Program-made: the position numbers and the translations under genes | Shown: piece after piece, positions 1 through 7,679 of the stretch | How positions within the stretch are numbered: the first letter of the stretch is position 1 | How the letters are laid out: every line of letters starts with the position of its first letter | IMG/VR virus record: IMGVR_UViG_3300037156_000309 | Span: 1 to 22,176 of that record | DNA length: 22,176 bases | Source: a virus | Reading direction: 5' to 3' (one strand) | The notes under the pieces: generated by a model | Database searches by the model: none | Told to the model about the DNA's origin: nothing | What the model saw: only the letters and a program-made list of their open reading frames with translations

Positions 1-39
1 GGCCAAAAGCGCGTCGTCGCTGAGTTTCGCCGTCGCCAT
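1..39 (-). CDS. Start of an unidentified minus-strand gene (partial)
   Basis: Reading the minus strand from position 39 gives an ATG and 13 open codons (MATAKLSDDALLA) that run off the window edge. A GAGGG stretch lies about 9 nt upstream of the ATG on that strand, so a real start is plausible. The gene would be divergent from the phage morphogenesis genes that begin just to its right. Too little is visible to name a family. Confidence 0.35.
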   Translation of the reverse strand, partial: MATAKLSDDALLA

Positions 40-124
40 GGGTCCGATTCCCTCGATTGCCAAATCGTCAGCTTATTCCACACAACGTTGAATCGCACCC
101 GTCGGCCAGGACGATCCGAACATC

Positions 125-493
125 TTGCAGTCGCTCTACGACGAACTCGACTTCGGCTGGAAGGAGTATTCCGGCCTGACCGACGACGCCTTCAAGATCG
201 AGGACCTGGACACCTCGGTGCTGCGGGTCGAACAGCCGTTCTACGAGGAACTGCACATCTCGTTCCTGCCCGCCGACGCCACCGTCTTCAACGACTGGCT
301 CGGCAAGATCGGCAAATCTCAGGCGGCGATGCGGATGGTTGCCCACTACGACGACTTCGACCGGTTCTTCAAAACGCTGGTCGCGGTCAAGGGCGTCTCG
401 GGAATCCACAACACGGCGGTCGCCCTTCGGACGATGGCGGAGCTGGCCGGGGAAGCGCTCGCCGCACGGGAGGCCGCAGAGGCGGGGGGCTAA
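125..493 (+). CDS. Unidentified small protein upstream of terminase, start uncertain
   Basis: This frame has well-behaved GC-rich codon use and a soluble acidic sequence (SLYDELDFGWKEYSGLTDD near the start, an Ala/Glu-rich helix at the end). I do not recognise the family. The first usable start is TTG at 125, with no good Shine-Dalgarno. The frame stays open back to a TGA at 89-91, and the codons between (APVGQDDPN) look like coding sequence, so the natural start may have been lost or lie across a frame break. It ends within a few codons of the terminase small subunit reading frame, which suggests it belonged to the same packaging operon. Confidence 0.5.
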   Translation: MQSLYDELDFGWKEYSGLTDDAFKIEDLDTSVLRVEQPFYEELHISFLPADATVFNDWLGKIGKSQAAMRMVAHYDDFDRFFKTLVAVKGVSGIHNTAVALRTMAELAGEALAAREAAEAGG

Positions 494-506
494 ACCCAAG
501 GCGACT

Positions 507-944
507 GTGCTGAAGCTGATCACGGGCAACCCGGGCCGTCGTCCGCTTAACCCGAAAGAGGCGAAGCCGCCTGCGGTGATCCCCGATCCGCCGGAGATGA
601 TGAAGGGTGCCGCACTGGACGAATGGAAGCGGGTGACTCCGCTGCTGGCGGATGTCGGCCTTATTGCAAAACTGGATCGTGCCATCATCGCCGCCTACTG
701 CATGGCCTGGGCGCGCTGGATCGACTGCGAGCGGATGCTGGAAACGACCGGCCTGATCGTGAAGGCGCCCAACGGGTATCCGATGTATTCGCCGTATCTG
801 TCGGCCTCCAACAAGGCGCTGGATCAGGTGCGGCAGTTATCCGAGCAGATCGGGCTTTCGGGGTCGTCGCGGTCGCGGATCAAGACCAACGATCCGGCCA
901 GCGAGACCGATCCGGCCGAAGCCTTCCTGCGTGGCAGCGCGTAG
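507..944 (+). CDS. Phage terminase small subunit, P27 family
   Basis: The small terminase subunit recognises phage DNA and recruits the large ATPase/nuclease subunit for packaging. The N-terminal block LKLITGNPGRRPLNPKEAKP followed by PPEMMKGAALDEWKR and an aromatic AAYCMAWARW segment is typical of P27-type small terminases. I use GTG 507, preceded by AAGG at 5 nt, giving about 145 residues. The family usually has around eight more residues (xRGxKPxxTx) and the codons for these are present just upstream (RRGAKPKAT from 480). However, the position where an ATG would be expected reads AGG at 480-482, so the ancestral start seems mutated. The 3' end overlaps the large subunit start by 14 nt, as expected for coupled packaging genes. 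Identity is strong; only the start is in doubt. Confidence 0.85.
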   Translation: MLKLITGNPGRRPLNPKEAKPPAVIPDPPEMMKGAALDEWKRVTPLLADVGLIAKLDRAIIAAYCMAWARWIDCERMLETTGLIVKAPNGYPMYSPYLSASNKALDQVRQLSEQIGLSGSSRSRIKTNDPASETDPAEAFLRGSA

Positions 945-2637
945 GCCGCCAAGAAAGGCCGCGCCACAGGACCCTGTCGAAGCCTACGCGAAGCCGTCGT
1001 CAGCAACGAGGTCGTCACCGGGCGTCTGGTCCGTCTGGCGTGCGAGCGGCATCTGCGCGACCTCGTGGACGGACCTGCCCGTGGCCTGCGCTGGGACCGG
1101 GCAACCGCACAGCGCGCGATCGACTTCTTCCCCGCGGTGGTGCGTCACACCAAGGGGCAGCACGCAGGGCAGCCGTTCGAACTGCTTGATTGGGAAGAGT
1201 TCGTCATCGGCTCCATCTTCGGTTGGATGTTCGGTCACATCCGGCGGTTTCGGACGGCGTTCGTTTCGACCGCACGGAAGAACGGAAAATCGACCATTGA
1301 GGCCGGGATCGGCCTCAAGGCATTGATCGACGAAAGGGAACCTGGCGCCGAAATCTACTCGGCCGCGACTACCAAGGATCAGGCCCGGATCGTGTTCTCG
1401 GAAGCGGAACGGATGCGGGCCGGATCCCCTGCCCTACGCCGGCGGATCACGCGGACGACGAATAACCTGGCTGTGCTGTCGACCGCATCGTGGTTCCGGC
1501 CGCTGTCGGCGGACTCGTCGCGGATGGACGGCCTGAACGTCTTCGTCGCGCTGGTGGACGAGCTGCACGAACACCCGGACGCCGGGATTATCGAGAAGCT
1601 CGACACCGGCATGGGCGCTCGGCTTCAGCCGCTGATGTATGAGACGACGACGGCGGGCGTGAGCCGCACCTCGGTCTGTTATCAGCACTGGGATTTCTCG
1701 ACCAAGGTTCTGGAAGGCGTCATCCCGGACGTGACGGCCGACCGTTGGTTTGCCTACATCGCGACCGTCGACGAAGGCGACGACTGGCGCGATGAGCTGG
1801 CCTGGCGAAAGGCCAACCCGTCGCTCGGCAGCGTCCTCAAAATCGAGGATTTGCGGGCTGAGATTGCCTTGGCGCGCGAGATGCCGTCGCGGCAGAACGC
1901 GATCCGACGGCTGCGGCTGAACCAGTGGACCCAGCAGCTTGTGCGCTGGATCGATATGGAGGTCTGGGCGGCCGGCGCGGAGGCAATCGACGCCGATTCG
2001 TTGCGCGGACGCCGCTGCTTCGGCGGGCTGGATCTGGCGCGCGTCAACGACCTGTCGTCGCTGGCGCTGCTGTTCCCGCCGGTCGAGGCGGGCGAGTGCT
2101 GGAAGGTGCTGTGGCGGCACTGGTGCCCGGAGGACAACATCGAAGGAACGGTCACGTCGCGATCGTGCGCCCTACACCGTCTGGCGCGACCAGGGACACC
2201 TGATCGCGACCGAGGGTAACACGACCGACTTCAAGTTCGTCGAGGCGGCGATTCTCGAACTGGCCGGCATCTACAATATCGAGGAACTGGCGTTCGATCG
2301 CACCTTCGCGGGCGAGATCGTCCGCAACCTCGGCGACGAAGGCATGAACCTGGTGGAGTTCGGCCAGGGCTTTCTCAGCATGGGCCCGGCGACGGCGGAG
2401 TTCACCCGCAAGCTGCTCGCGCGGGAATTGCAACATGGCAGCGATCCGGTGTCCGACTGGTGCGCGTCGAACGTGACCGTGCGCACCGATCCCGCGGGCA
2501 ACCAGAAGCCGGAAAAGGAACGCTCGATTGAACGCATCGATCCAATCGTCGCGCTGATCATGGCGGTGGGCCGCTCGATGGTGGAGCAGTCCGGAATTTA
2601 CGGCGACGGGCGCGGGCTGCTTATTCTGGGAAGGTAG
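931..2637 (+). pseudogene. Phage terminase large subunit, interrupted by two frame changes
   Basis: The large terminase is the packaging motor (ATPase) and genome-cutting nuclease. Translation starts at GTG 931 (VAARRPPRKAAPQDPVEAYA). The protein then continues in another frame from about 990 (EAVVSNEVVTGRLVRLACER), as if one base were missing, and returns to the first frame after about 2142 (KERSRRDRAPYTVW), as if one base were extra. The Walker A-like segment ARKNGKST is at 1272-1295 and the Walker B-like VALVDELHE follows. The first nuclease aspartate (GGLDLARVND) lies before the second break; later nuclease blocks (FDRTFAG, RIDPIVALIMA) lie after it. With the breaks as read, no single product has both a complete ATPase and a complete nuclease. 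GTG 1065 could start a truncated ATPase piece. Neither break sits on a classic slippery sequence. Decay or sequencing error are both possible. Confidence 0.9.
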
Positions 2638-2642
2638 AGGAT

Positions 2643-3806
2643 TTGACCACGCTGATCAGCGCCGACAAGTTCCGGAAGGAATTGCGGGCGCGGCAGCCGC
2701 CCTCGGGCGGTGTTTACCGTGTCAGCACCGAGGGGCTGGTGCCGGTGGAAGGGGTGGAGCGGACGCTGCGCTTTTGCTTCTCCGACAACAGCGTCGACCG
2801 GATGGGCGATACGATCGACGCCGCCGGTTGGGACCTGATGGATTTCAATCGGAACCCGGTGGCGTTGTGGGCGCACGATAGCTCGGCGCCGCCGATCGGG
2901 GGCGCGCGGAACGTGGCCGTCGAAGGCCAGCGGCTGATGGGCGACATCGAATTCGCGCGCCCGGAGACCTACGCGTTCGCGGAAACGATCTACCGCCTGT
3001 TGCTGGACAAGTTCATCCGCGCGGTGAGCGTCGGTTTCATGCCGGTCAAATATCGCTTCGCCGAAAATGACGCCGACCGGGCGTTTGGAATCGACTTTCT
3101 GGAACAGAGCCTGCTGGAGATCAGCGTGTGCCCGGTTCCCGCCAATCCCAACGCGCTGGCCGAGGCTCGCCGGAAGGGGATCGACACGCGTCCGCTGATG
3201 GAGTGGGCGGAAAGAACGCTCGATGGTGGTGGCAAGGTGATCCTGCCGCGCGCCGAATTGGAACGATTACGGAAAGCTGCAAAGGAACCAGCGATGGCAC
3301 GAAATCCCCGCTCGCGTTCGAAAGGCGCGCGCGCCGATGGGGCGACTGAAGACGCTCCGGAGGCCGGCGCCGCTGCCATCGGAAAATGCGGACGCGATCC
3401 GGACGGCGAATGCGGCATGACCGATCCGGCGGAATGCTCGGTGCATGGCGGCTCCAAAGCCGAGCCAGAGGCGGATGATGCAAAGGCGCTGGCGGCACTG
3501 TTGCGGCGGCTGCTCCCACGCCGCAAGGACGACGGCGCGACCGGCGATGACGATCTGCCGCTGGCGCATGAAGACGCGATCCGACTTGCACACAAATCAC
3601 TGCGCACGTCGAAGGCGTTCCTCACCGAGGCGGTTACCCACCACAACAAGGCGCTGGACCTGCTGGGCGGTGTAGTTGATGCGCTGGACGACACCCCCCA
3701 AGCCGATCCGGCGAGCGTACCACCGTCCGACCCGGACCCCGATGCAGAGAAAGCGGCGCAACTGCGCCGGGCAGCCGCGTTGAAGGCCAAGCACAACGCG
3801 GCGTGA
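2643..3806 (+). CDS. HK97-family prohead maturation protease with long C-terminal extension
   Basis: This serine protease cleaves the scaffold and capsid protein during head maturation. Residues about 25-185 match the family: SVDRMGDTIDAAGWDL, the candidate catalytic His in VALWAHDSSAPP, and the candidate catalytic Ser in RAVSVGFMP, then LEISVCPVPANPNA. At 387 residues it is much longer than the core domain. The C-terminal half is charged and low in complexity and may act as a fused scaffold. It includes an odd Cys/His cluster (C249, C257, C265, H268). The TTG start has AGAGG only 2 nt away, and the gene begins 5 nt after the terminase stop. A portal gene would normally occupy that junction. 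The downstream neighbour on this strand should be the capsid gene, but an antisense cassette lies between. Confidence 0.93.
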   Translation: MTTLISADKFRKELRARQPPSGGVYRVSTEGLVPVEGVERTLRFCFSDNSVDRMGDTIDAAGWDLMDFNRNPVALWAHDSSAPPIGGARNVAVEGQRLMGDIEFARPETYAFAETIYRLLLDKFIRAVSVGFMPVKYRFAENDADRAFGIDFLEQSLLEISVCPVPANPNALAEARRKGIDTRPLMEWAERTLDGGGKVILPRAELERLRKAAKEPAMARNPRSRSKGARADGATEDAPEAGAAAIGKCGRDPDGECGMTDPAECSVHGGSKAEPEADDAKALAALLRRLLPRRKDDGATGDDDLPLAHEDAIRLAHKSLRTSKAFLTEAVTHHNKALDLLGGVVDALDDTPQADPASVPPSDPDPDAEKAAQLRRAAALKAKHNAA

Positions 3807-3889
3807 CGCTGAACGGCTACGCGATCAATGCGGCCGGTGTGGAGTTGCCGCAAGAGCCCGCTGCACGGCTGGAGGGTCCACCGCGATGA
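3803..3889 (+). CDS. Possible 28-residue phage ORF or gene remnant after the protease
   Basis: A GTG overlapping the protease stop (GTGA) opens a 28-codon frame starting VTLNGYAINAAGVELP and ending at TGA 3887-3889. The overlapping start is typical of coupled phage genes and the first half reads like phage protein sequence. It runs antisense into the end of the minus-strand HTH gene, so it may be a gene cut short when that cassette inserted. No family is recognised. Confidence 0.25.
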   Translation: MTLNGYAINAAGVELPQEPAARLEGPPR

Positions 3890-4163
3890 CTTTGAGATAG
3901 GCACGGGCTGTTTGATCCGGTTCCGCCCGTCCTTGCTCCCAATCACATAGCGTAACGATGGGGATTTGAAACCGCGCCGCGAATTCTTCCTGTGTCAGTC
4001 CAAGCGCCCGGCGCAGCGTTTTAGCGCGCGGCACAGGTCTCATGCGGGCCATGCTTTCTTCCGTCAGGGGTTGGGCATCCGGATCGGCGAGCGCGGCGGC
4101 GTGAACCTCGGCCTCTGTCATTGAAGCGAGGGGCCACAAGCCCGTCTGATCGCTATCGGTCAT
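3825..4163 (-). CDS. Small HTH DNA-binding protein, antitoxin-like
   Basis: This 112-residue protein has an acidic N-terminus followed by a helix-turn-helix of the HigA/YiaG-like type. RAKTLRRALGLTQEEFAARF is helix 1-2 and PIVTLCDWEQGRAEPD is the recognition helix with its conserved W-E-Q-G end. Such proteins usually act as autoregulating antitoxins, often beside a BrnT or HigB toxin. No such toxin is present here; its operon partner, 19 nt upstream on the same strand, is an XRE-DUF29 fusion. It ends 18 nt from the protease stop and is antisense to all surrounding structural genes, which marks it as cargo. The family role is established knowledge; the pairing with DUF29 as a functional unit is inference. 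Confidence 0.8.
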   Translation of the reverse strand: MTDSDQTGLWPLASMTEAEVHAAALADPDAQPLTEESMARMRPVPRAKTLRRALGLTQEEFAARFQIPIVTLCDWEQGRAEPDQTARAYLKVIAVDPPAVQRALAATPHRPH

Positions 4164-4182
4164 GACGGGCGCTCATTGCGGG

Positions 4183-4962
4183 TCAGACAGGGTAAAAAGC
4201 CGGGTCGAGGATTTGATCCATCGACCACGGGCAGGTCTCTGGAAAATCCTCGATGCTGGTTTCTTCGAAGGCTTTCGCCTTTGCGTCCGACCACGCGTCC
4301 AGTAACCATTCGGGATCGGCGAGACTGGCTTTCAGGCTTGGGGTCTTCACGAGCCGCCGGTCGATCATCCGCCGCTGTTCGCGCAAAGTGCCCTGCCAGC
4401 TTTTACCCCGCCGCTCCGGCTGCGCCTGCCACTTCAGCAGGTGCGCCAGAAGAACGGCCATGCGATTGGCCAGTTCACGCTGTTCGCTTTTGCCCACGTC
4501 TTCGACCTCATCGGCGATATGCTCGATGTCGAGCTGTGAGAATTTACCGGCGCGAAGCAGCGCGGCTTGCTCGTTGGCCCAAGCGACGATGTCGGTTTCG
4601 TAGGCGGCCTTCATCACGACCTCCGTTGTGTCGGCATGATGCCCACAATCTGGTTCGTCGGGCAGCAGTTCGTCAACGCTCAATCCCAACTGCCGGGCCA
4701 GCCGTCGATAGATCGAAACTGAGCCCTCGCGTTGGCCGTCTTCAAGCTGAGCGAGATAGGGCTGGGATACACCGATCAATCCGGCCATGGCCGCTTGCGT
4801 AAATCCACGATGCTGGCGCCAAAACGCCAGCGGCGTGGGGGCTGCCAGATAGGCGTCCACATCGTCACCGGACAGCGTTTGAACCCTACCCGCCTCGATG
4901 GCCCGCATCGCGGCCTCGTGGTCGCGCGCGTCAATCAGGTCTTCATCTTCATCGGCGGTCAT
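4183..4962 (-). CDS. XRE-type HTH fused in frame to a DUF29 domain
   Basis: The 259-residue product starts at ATG 4962 (TTG 4971 and GTG 4968 are in-frame alternatives). Residues about 45-100 form an XRE/Cro-type helix-turn-helix (FWRQHRGFTQAAMAGLIGVS, then PYLAQLEDGQREGS and LGLSVDELLP). Residues about 117-259 are a complete DUF29 domain: YETDIVAWANEQAALLRAG, LDIEHIADEVEDVG, LLAHLLKWQAQPERRGKSW, ending CPWSMDQILDPAFYP. DUF29 is widespread and of unknown function, normally encoded alone starting just before the YETD block. Here an ATG at that exact point (4614) is preceded by a strong Shine-Dalgarno, so a free 143-residue DUF29 protein could be made as well. The gene is divergent from the capsid gene and leads a two-gene operon with the HTH protein downstream. 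Confidence 0.85.
   Translation of the reverse strand: MTADEDEDLIDARDHEAAMRAIEAGRVQTLSGDDVDAYLAAPTPLAFWRQHRGFTQAAMAGLIGVSQPYLAQLEDGQREGSVSIYRRLARQLGLSVDELLPDEPDCGHHADTTEVVMKAAYETDIVAWANEQAALLRAGKFSQLDIEHIADEVEDVGKSEQRELANRMAVLLAHLLKWQAQPERRGKSWQGTLREQRRMIDRRLVKTPSLKASLADPEWLLDAWSDAKAKAFEETSIEDFPETCPWSMDQILDPAFYPV
4612..4624 (-). promoter_or_regulatory. Internal ribosome binding site and start for stand-alone DUF29
   Basis: On the minus strand GGAGG (4624-4620) stands 5 nt before an in-frame ATG (4614-4612). This is a near-ideal start signal inside the XRE-DUF29 reading frame, at the position where ordinary DUF29 proteins begin. It suggests either two products from one gene or a recent fusion of two formerly separate genes. 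Confidence 0.65.
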
Positions 4963-5024
4963 TGTCACCAACCCCCATCCGCTGTGTGCGCCGATCTATT
5001 ATTTCAAAGGACGTCAAAAATACC

Positions 5025-6395
5025 ATGAGTACACTGCTGTCCCTTCGCCAAGCCCTCGGCAAGGCGGTGGATGAATTGCCGCCCCTCGCCGGCACCAAGG
5101 ACTTCGCCACCAAGGAACGCGAGATCGAGGATTTGGAACGCACGATCAGCGACCTTGAGCGTGCCGAAAAGCGCGCCGCCGGTCTGGCCCGCCCCGTGGG
5201 CGGCGGCGACGTCGTGCGTGACATCGCTGAAATCAACCCGTCGAAGCGCACCCTGTCACAGATCAGGGCGATGGACCCCCGCCCCGGCCGTCTGAAGGGC
5301 TTCGACGATTACCTCAGCCTCGCCCGAAAAGGTCTGGACTTCACCCCCACCGCCGACAGCCAGTACCGCTCATTCGGCGATCAGCTTCAGTCCATCTTCA
5401 AACACTACAGCAGCAAGGGCAGCGACACGGACCGGCGCCTGGTGCGGGCGCCAACCGGGGCCAGCGATGTCGATCCGACGGGCGGCGGCTTCCTGGTGCA
5501 GGTCGATTTCGCCGCGGCGATCTTCATGCTGGCGCACGACATGGGCGAGATCCTCAGCCGCACCAACAAACTGCCGATCAGCGCCAACGCCAACGGCATC
5601 AAGATACCGGGCGTGGACGAAACCAGCCGGGCGACTGGCAGCCGCTGGGGTGGTGTGGCGTCGAACTGGGTTGGCGAGGGCACGAACGTCACGCCGACAC
5701 GACCGAAATTCCGCATCGTCGAGTTCGACCTGAAGAAGCTCATGTCGCTGATGTACACGACTGATGAGCTATTGCAGGATTCGACGGCGCTAACCTCGCT
5801 CGCCAGCCAGGCGTTCTCGGAAGAAGTCATGTTCATGACCGAGGACGCGATCTTCGAGGGCACCGGTGCCGGCATGCCGCTGGGCGTGCTGAAAAGCCCA
5901 TGCCTGATTACCGTGCCAAAACAGACCGGTCAGGCGCCGGCCACATTGGTCAAGGAAAACATCGACAACATGTGGGCGCGCTGCTGGGCACGCTCGATGA
6001 AAAACGCGGTGTGGTTCATCAATCAAGACGTGTTGCCGCAGCTCATGGCGATGAACCAGTCGGTCGGCACGGGCGGGCAGTTGGTTTACATGCCGCCGGG
6101 CGGGCTGTCGGCAACGCCGTATTCGACCCTGTATGGCCGCGAGGTGGTTTGGACCGAATACAGCTCCACCGTCGGGACCACGGGCGACATCATGCTCGCG
6201 GATTTCAGCCAATACATGTTGGTGGATAAGAACGGTGTGCAGGCGGCGACCAGCATGCACGCGGCGTTTCTGACCGACGAAATGGTGTTCCGCATCACCT
6301 ATCGCGTTGACGGCAAGCCGATGTGGTCGCAGCCGCTGACGCCATTCAAAGGCCAGAACACCAAAAGCCCGTTCATCGCGTTGGCCTCGCGCTAG
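5025..6395 (+). CDS. Major capsid protein, HK97 fold
   Basis: This 456-residue protein forms the icosahedral head lattice. Residues 1-75 are charged and predicted helical with heptad-like spacing (KEREIEDLERTISDLERAEK), matching the scaffold-like delta region that the prohead protease removes. The mature part begins around the GGGFLVQVDFAA block and shows the usual family sequence: SRWGGVASNWVGEGTNVTPT, FDLKKLMSLMYTTDELLQDS, FEGTGAGMPLGVL, and a C-terminal VFRITYRVDGKP segment. I chose ATG 5025 because the upstream in-frame codons look non-coding and AAAGGA lies upstream, though 13 nt is long spacing. An antisense cassette separates it from its protease. Confidence 0.95.
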   Translation: MSTLLSLRQALGKAVDELPPLAGTKDFATKEREIEDLERTISDLERAEKRAAGLARPVGGGDVVRDIAEINPSKRTLSQIRAMDPRPGRLKGFDDYLSLARKGLDFTPTADSQYRSFGDQLQSIFKHYSSKGSDTDRRLVRAPTGASDVDPTGGGFLVQVDFAAAIFMLAHDMGEILSRTNKLPISANANGIKIPGVDETSRATGSRWGGVASNWVGEGTNVTPTRPKFRIVEFDLKKLMSLMYTTDELLQDSTALTSLASQAFSEEVMFMTEDAIFEGTGAGMPLGVLKSPCLITVPKQTGQAPATLVKENIDNMWARCWARSMKNAVWFINQDVLPQLMAMNQSVGTGGQLVYMPPGGLSATPYSTLYGREVVWTEYSSTVGTTGDIMLADFSQYMLVDKNGVQAATSMHAAFLTDEMVFRITYRVDGKPMWSQPLTPFKGQNTKSPFIALASR

Positions 6396-6429
6396 CCGTT
6401 CATTTCAACGCCCAGGAGAATTTTAGACC

Positions 6430-6912
6430 ATGGCTCGGCAATTTTCACTGCCCTATCAAATACCCCCTGTTTCGTTGCTGCCGCCTGCTGCTGACGCGGC
6501 GGGCCGTACCAGTTCCTTCCGTGACCTGGCCAATGCGCTGAAGGCGTATGTCGTGGCGCGGGTCAATCAGGGCAACGCCGCACAGGTGACGTTCACCCTG
6601 TTGCAAGGCCAGGACGTCCTCGGGACCGGGTCGAAGGTGCTGAACGTCGTGCCGATCTGGCTAAACGCGGCAACCGCGGTCAGCGACGCGCTGGTGGTGC
6701 AGGCGGCGGCGGCAAGCCTTCAGACGCCGGCAACCGTGACCGACAAAATCGTCGTCTTCGAGATCACGCCCGACATGTGCCTCGACCTGGTCAACGGGTT
6801 CCACACCATCGCGGTTGAGACCAGCGCATCGAACGTGGCCAACATCACGGCGGCCGAACTATTCGTTCTCGGTGCCTATCAGGGTGCGTCGGCCCCTTCG
6901 TCTTACGTCTGA
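6430..6912 (+). CDS. Phage head-associated protein of unknown function
   Basis: The 160-residue product is rich in Ala, Val and Thr with alternating hydrophobic strands (AQVTFTLLQGQDVLGTGSKV, DKIVVFEITPDMCLDLVNGF), suggesting a beta-sandwich. It has no signal peptide and no catalytic motif. It follows the capsid gene by 34 nt with AGGAGA upstream of the start. That position fits a head decoration or similar accessory structural protein, but this is inference from location; I do not recognise the family. Confidence 0.7.
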   Translation: MARQFSLPYQIPPVSLLPPAADAAGRTSSFRDLANALKAYVVARVNQGNAAQVTFTLLQGQDVLGTGSKVLNVVPIWLNAATAVSDALVVQAAAASLQTPATVTDKIVVFEITPDMCLDLVNGFHTIAVETSASNVANITAAELFVLGAYQGASAPSSYV

Positions 6913-6924
6913 CAGGATAGTACC

Positions 6925-7668
6925 ATGACCACTACATCCAAGTTCGTCGCGGGACGGTTAGAATTTTCCGACACCGTGACGTTTGAGCACATGCTACCGC
7001 TGGCACCGATCCTGTTCTATGAGGATTTCCTCGGTGCCGCGTATGAGACGATCCCTCCCGTCGGTTCCGCCGAACCGGGCGCCGATTTCGTAGCAAAGAT
7101 CGTTGGTGCGGCGCCGCCGACCCTGGCGGGCGTGGCGAACGCGATCGGCGGACAGGTCGCCTGCACCTTAGCGGCGAGCAGCGAGAAAGAGGACGTGGTC
7201 CTCTATTTCGGCGACAACCTGGCGTTCGACGTGACCAAAAAGGCCGCGTTCGAGTGCCGCACTTTGCTTTCGGTGACACCCAGCACGGCGGGCGTTCAGG
7301 CGGTTTGGGGCCTCGCGTCGGTCTGGATCGATGGACCGAACAACAACACCTGCTTCATGCGGTTCGGTGCAACGGCAAACGGCGCCGTGCTGATCGAAGC
7401 TTTCGACGGCGTGACCACGACGTCGTTCGCCACCGGCGTGACTGTGGGCACCGCGGACTGGCACATCTACCGGATCGACGCGACCAACCTGGCGGACGTC
7501 AAGTTCTTCATCGACGGCGCGCAGGTCAGCACGACGGGCCTGGTGAACTTCGCCGCGACGGGCACGCTGGCGGTGCTGCAACCCTATCTCGGGTGCTACA
7601 AACCGAGCGGTACGGGGGTTGCCACCCTGACGATTGATTACGTGCGTGCCTGGATGAATCGCCAGTAG
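6925..7668 (+). CDS. Structural protein with concanavalin-like (LamG-type) fold, predicted
   Basis: This 247-residue protein looks like a jelly-roll lectin/glucanase-type domain. It has an FYEDFLG opening, strands around VLYFGDNLAFD and KKAAFECRTLLSV, WGLASVWIDGPNNNTCFMRF, ADWHIYRIDATNLADVKFFI with DGAQVST, and a closing IDYVRAWMNRQ strand. Such domains occur in phage structural proteins as glycan-binding or capsid-decorating modules. No acidic catalytic pair is clear, so binding is more likely than hydrolysis. It starts 12 nt after the previous gene with AGGA upstream, so it is co-transcribed with the head genes. The fold call rests on pattern recognition only. Confidence 0.7.
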   Translation: MTTTSKFVAGRLEFSDTVTFEHMLPLAPILFYEDFLGAAYETIPPVGSAEPGADFVAKIVGAAPPTLAGVANAIGGQVACTLAASSEKEDVVLYFGDNLAFDVTKKAAFECRTLLSVTPSTAGVQAVWGLASVWIDGPNNNTCFMRFGATANGAVLIEAFDGVTTTSFATGVTVGTADWHIYRIDATNLADVKFFIDGAQVSTTGLVNFAATGTLAVLQPYLGCYKPSGTGVATLTIDYVRAWMNRQ

Positions 7669-7679
7669 CGGAGCGGGCC

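Noticed and set aside
68-688. Long minus-strand open frame opposite the small gene and terminase small subunit
   Set aside because: The sequence is Arg/Gly/Val-rich and low in structure, as expected for the antisense of GC-rich genes; the plus-strand genes have recognisable families.
985-2145. Programmed frameshifting in terminase large subunit
   Set aside because: No slippery heptamer at either site, opposite directions of shift, and no known precedent for two such events in this gene.
2990-3946. 318-codon minus-strand frame opposite the protease
   Set aside because: Ser/Ala/Arg-rich shadow of the protease coding frame; no ribosome binding site or motif.
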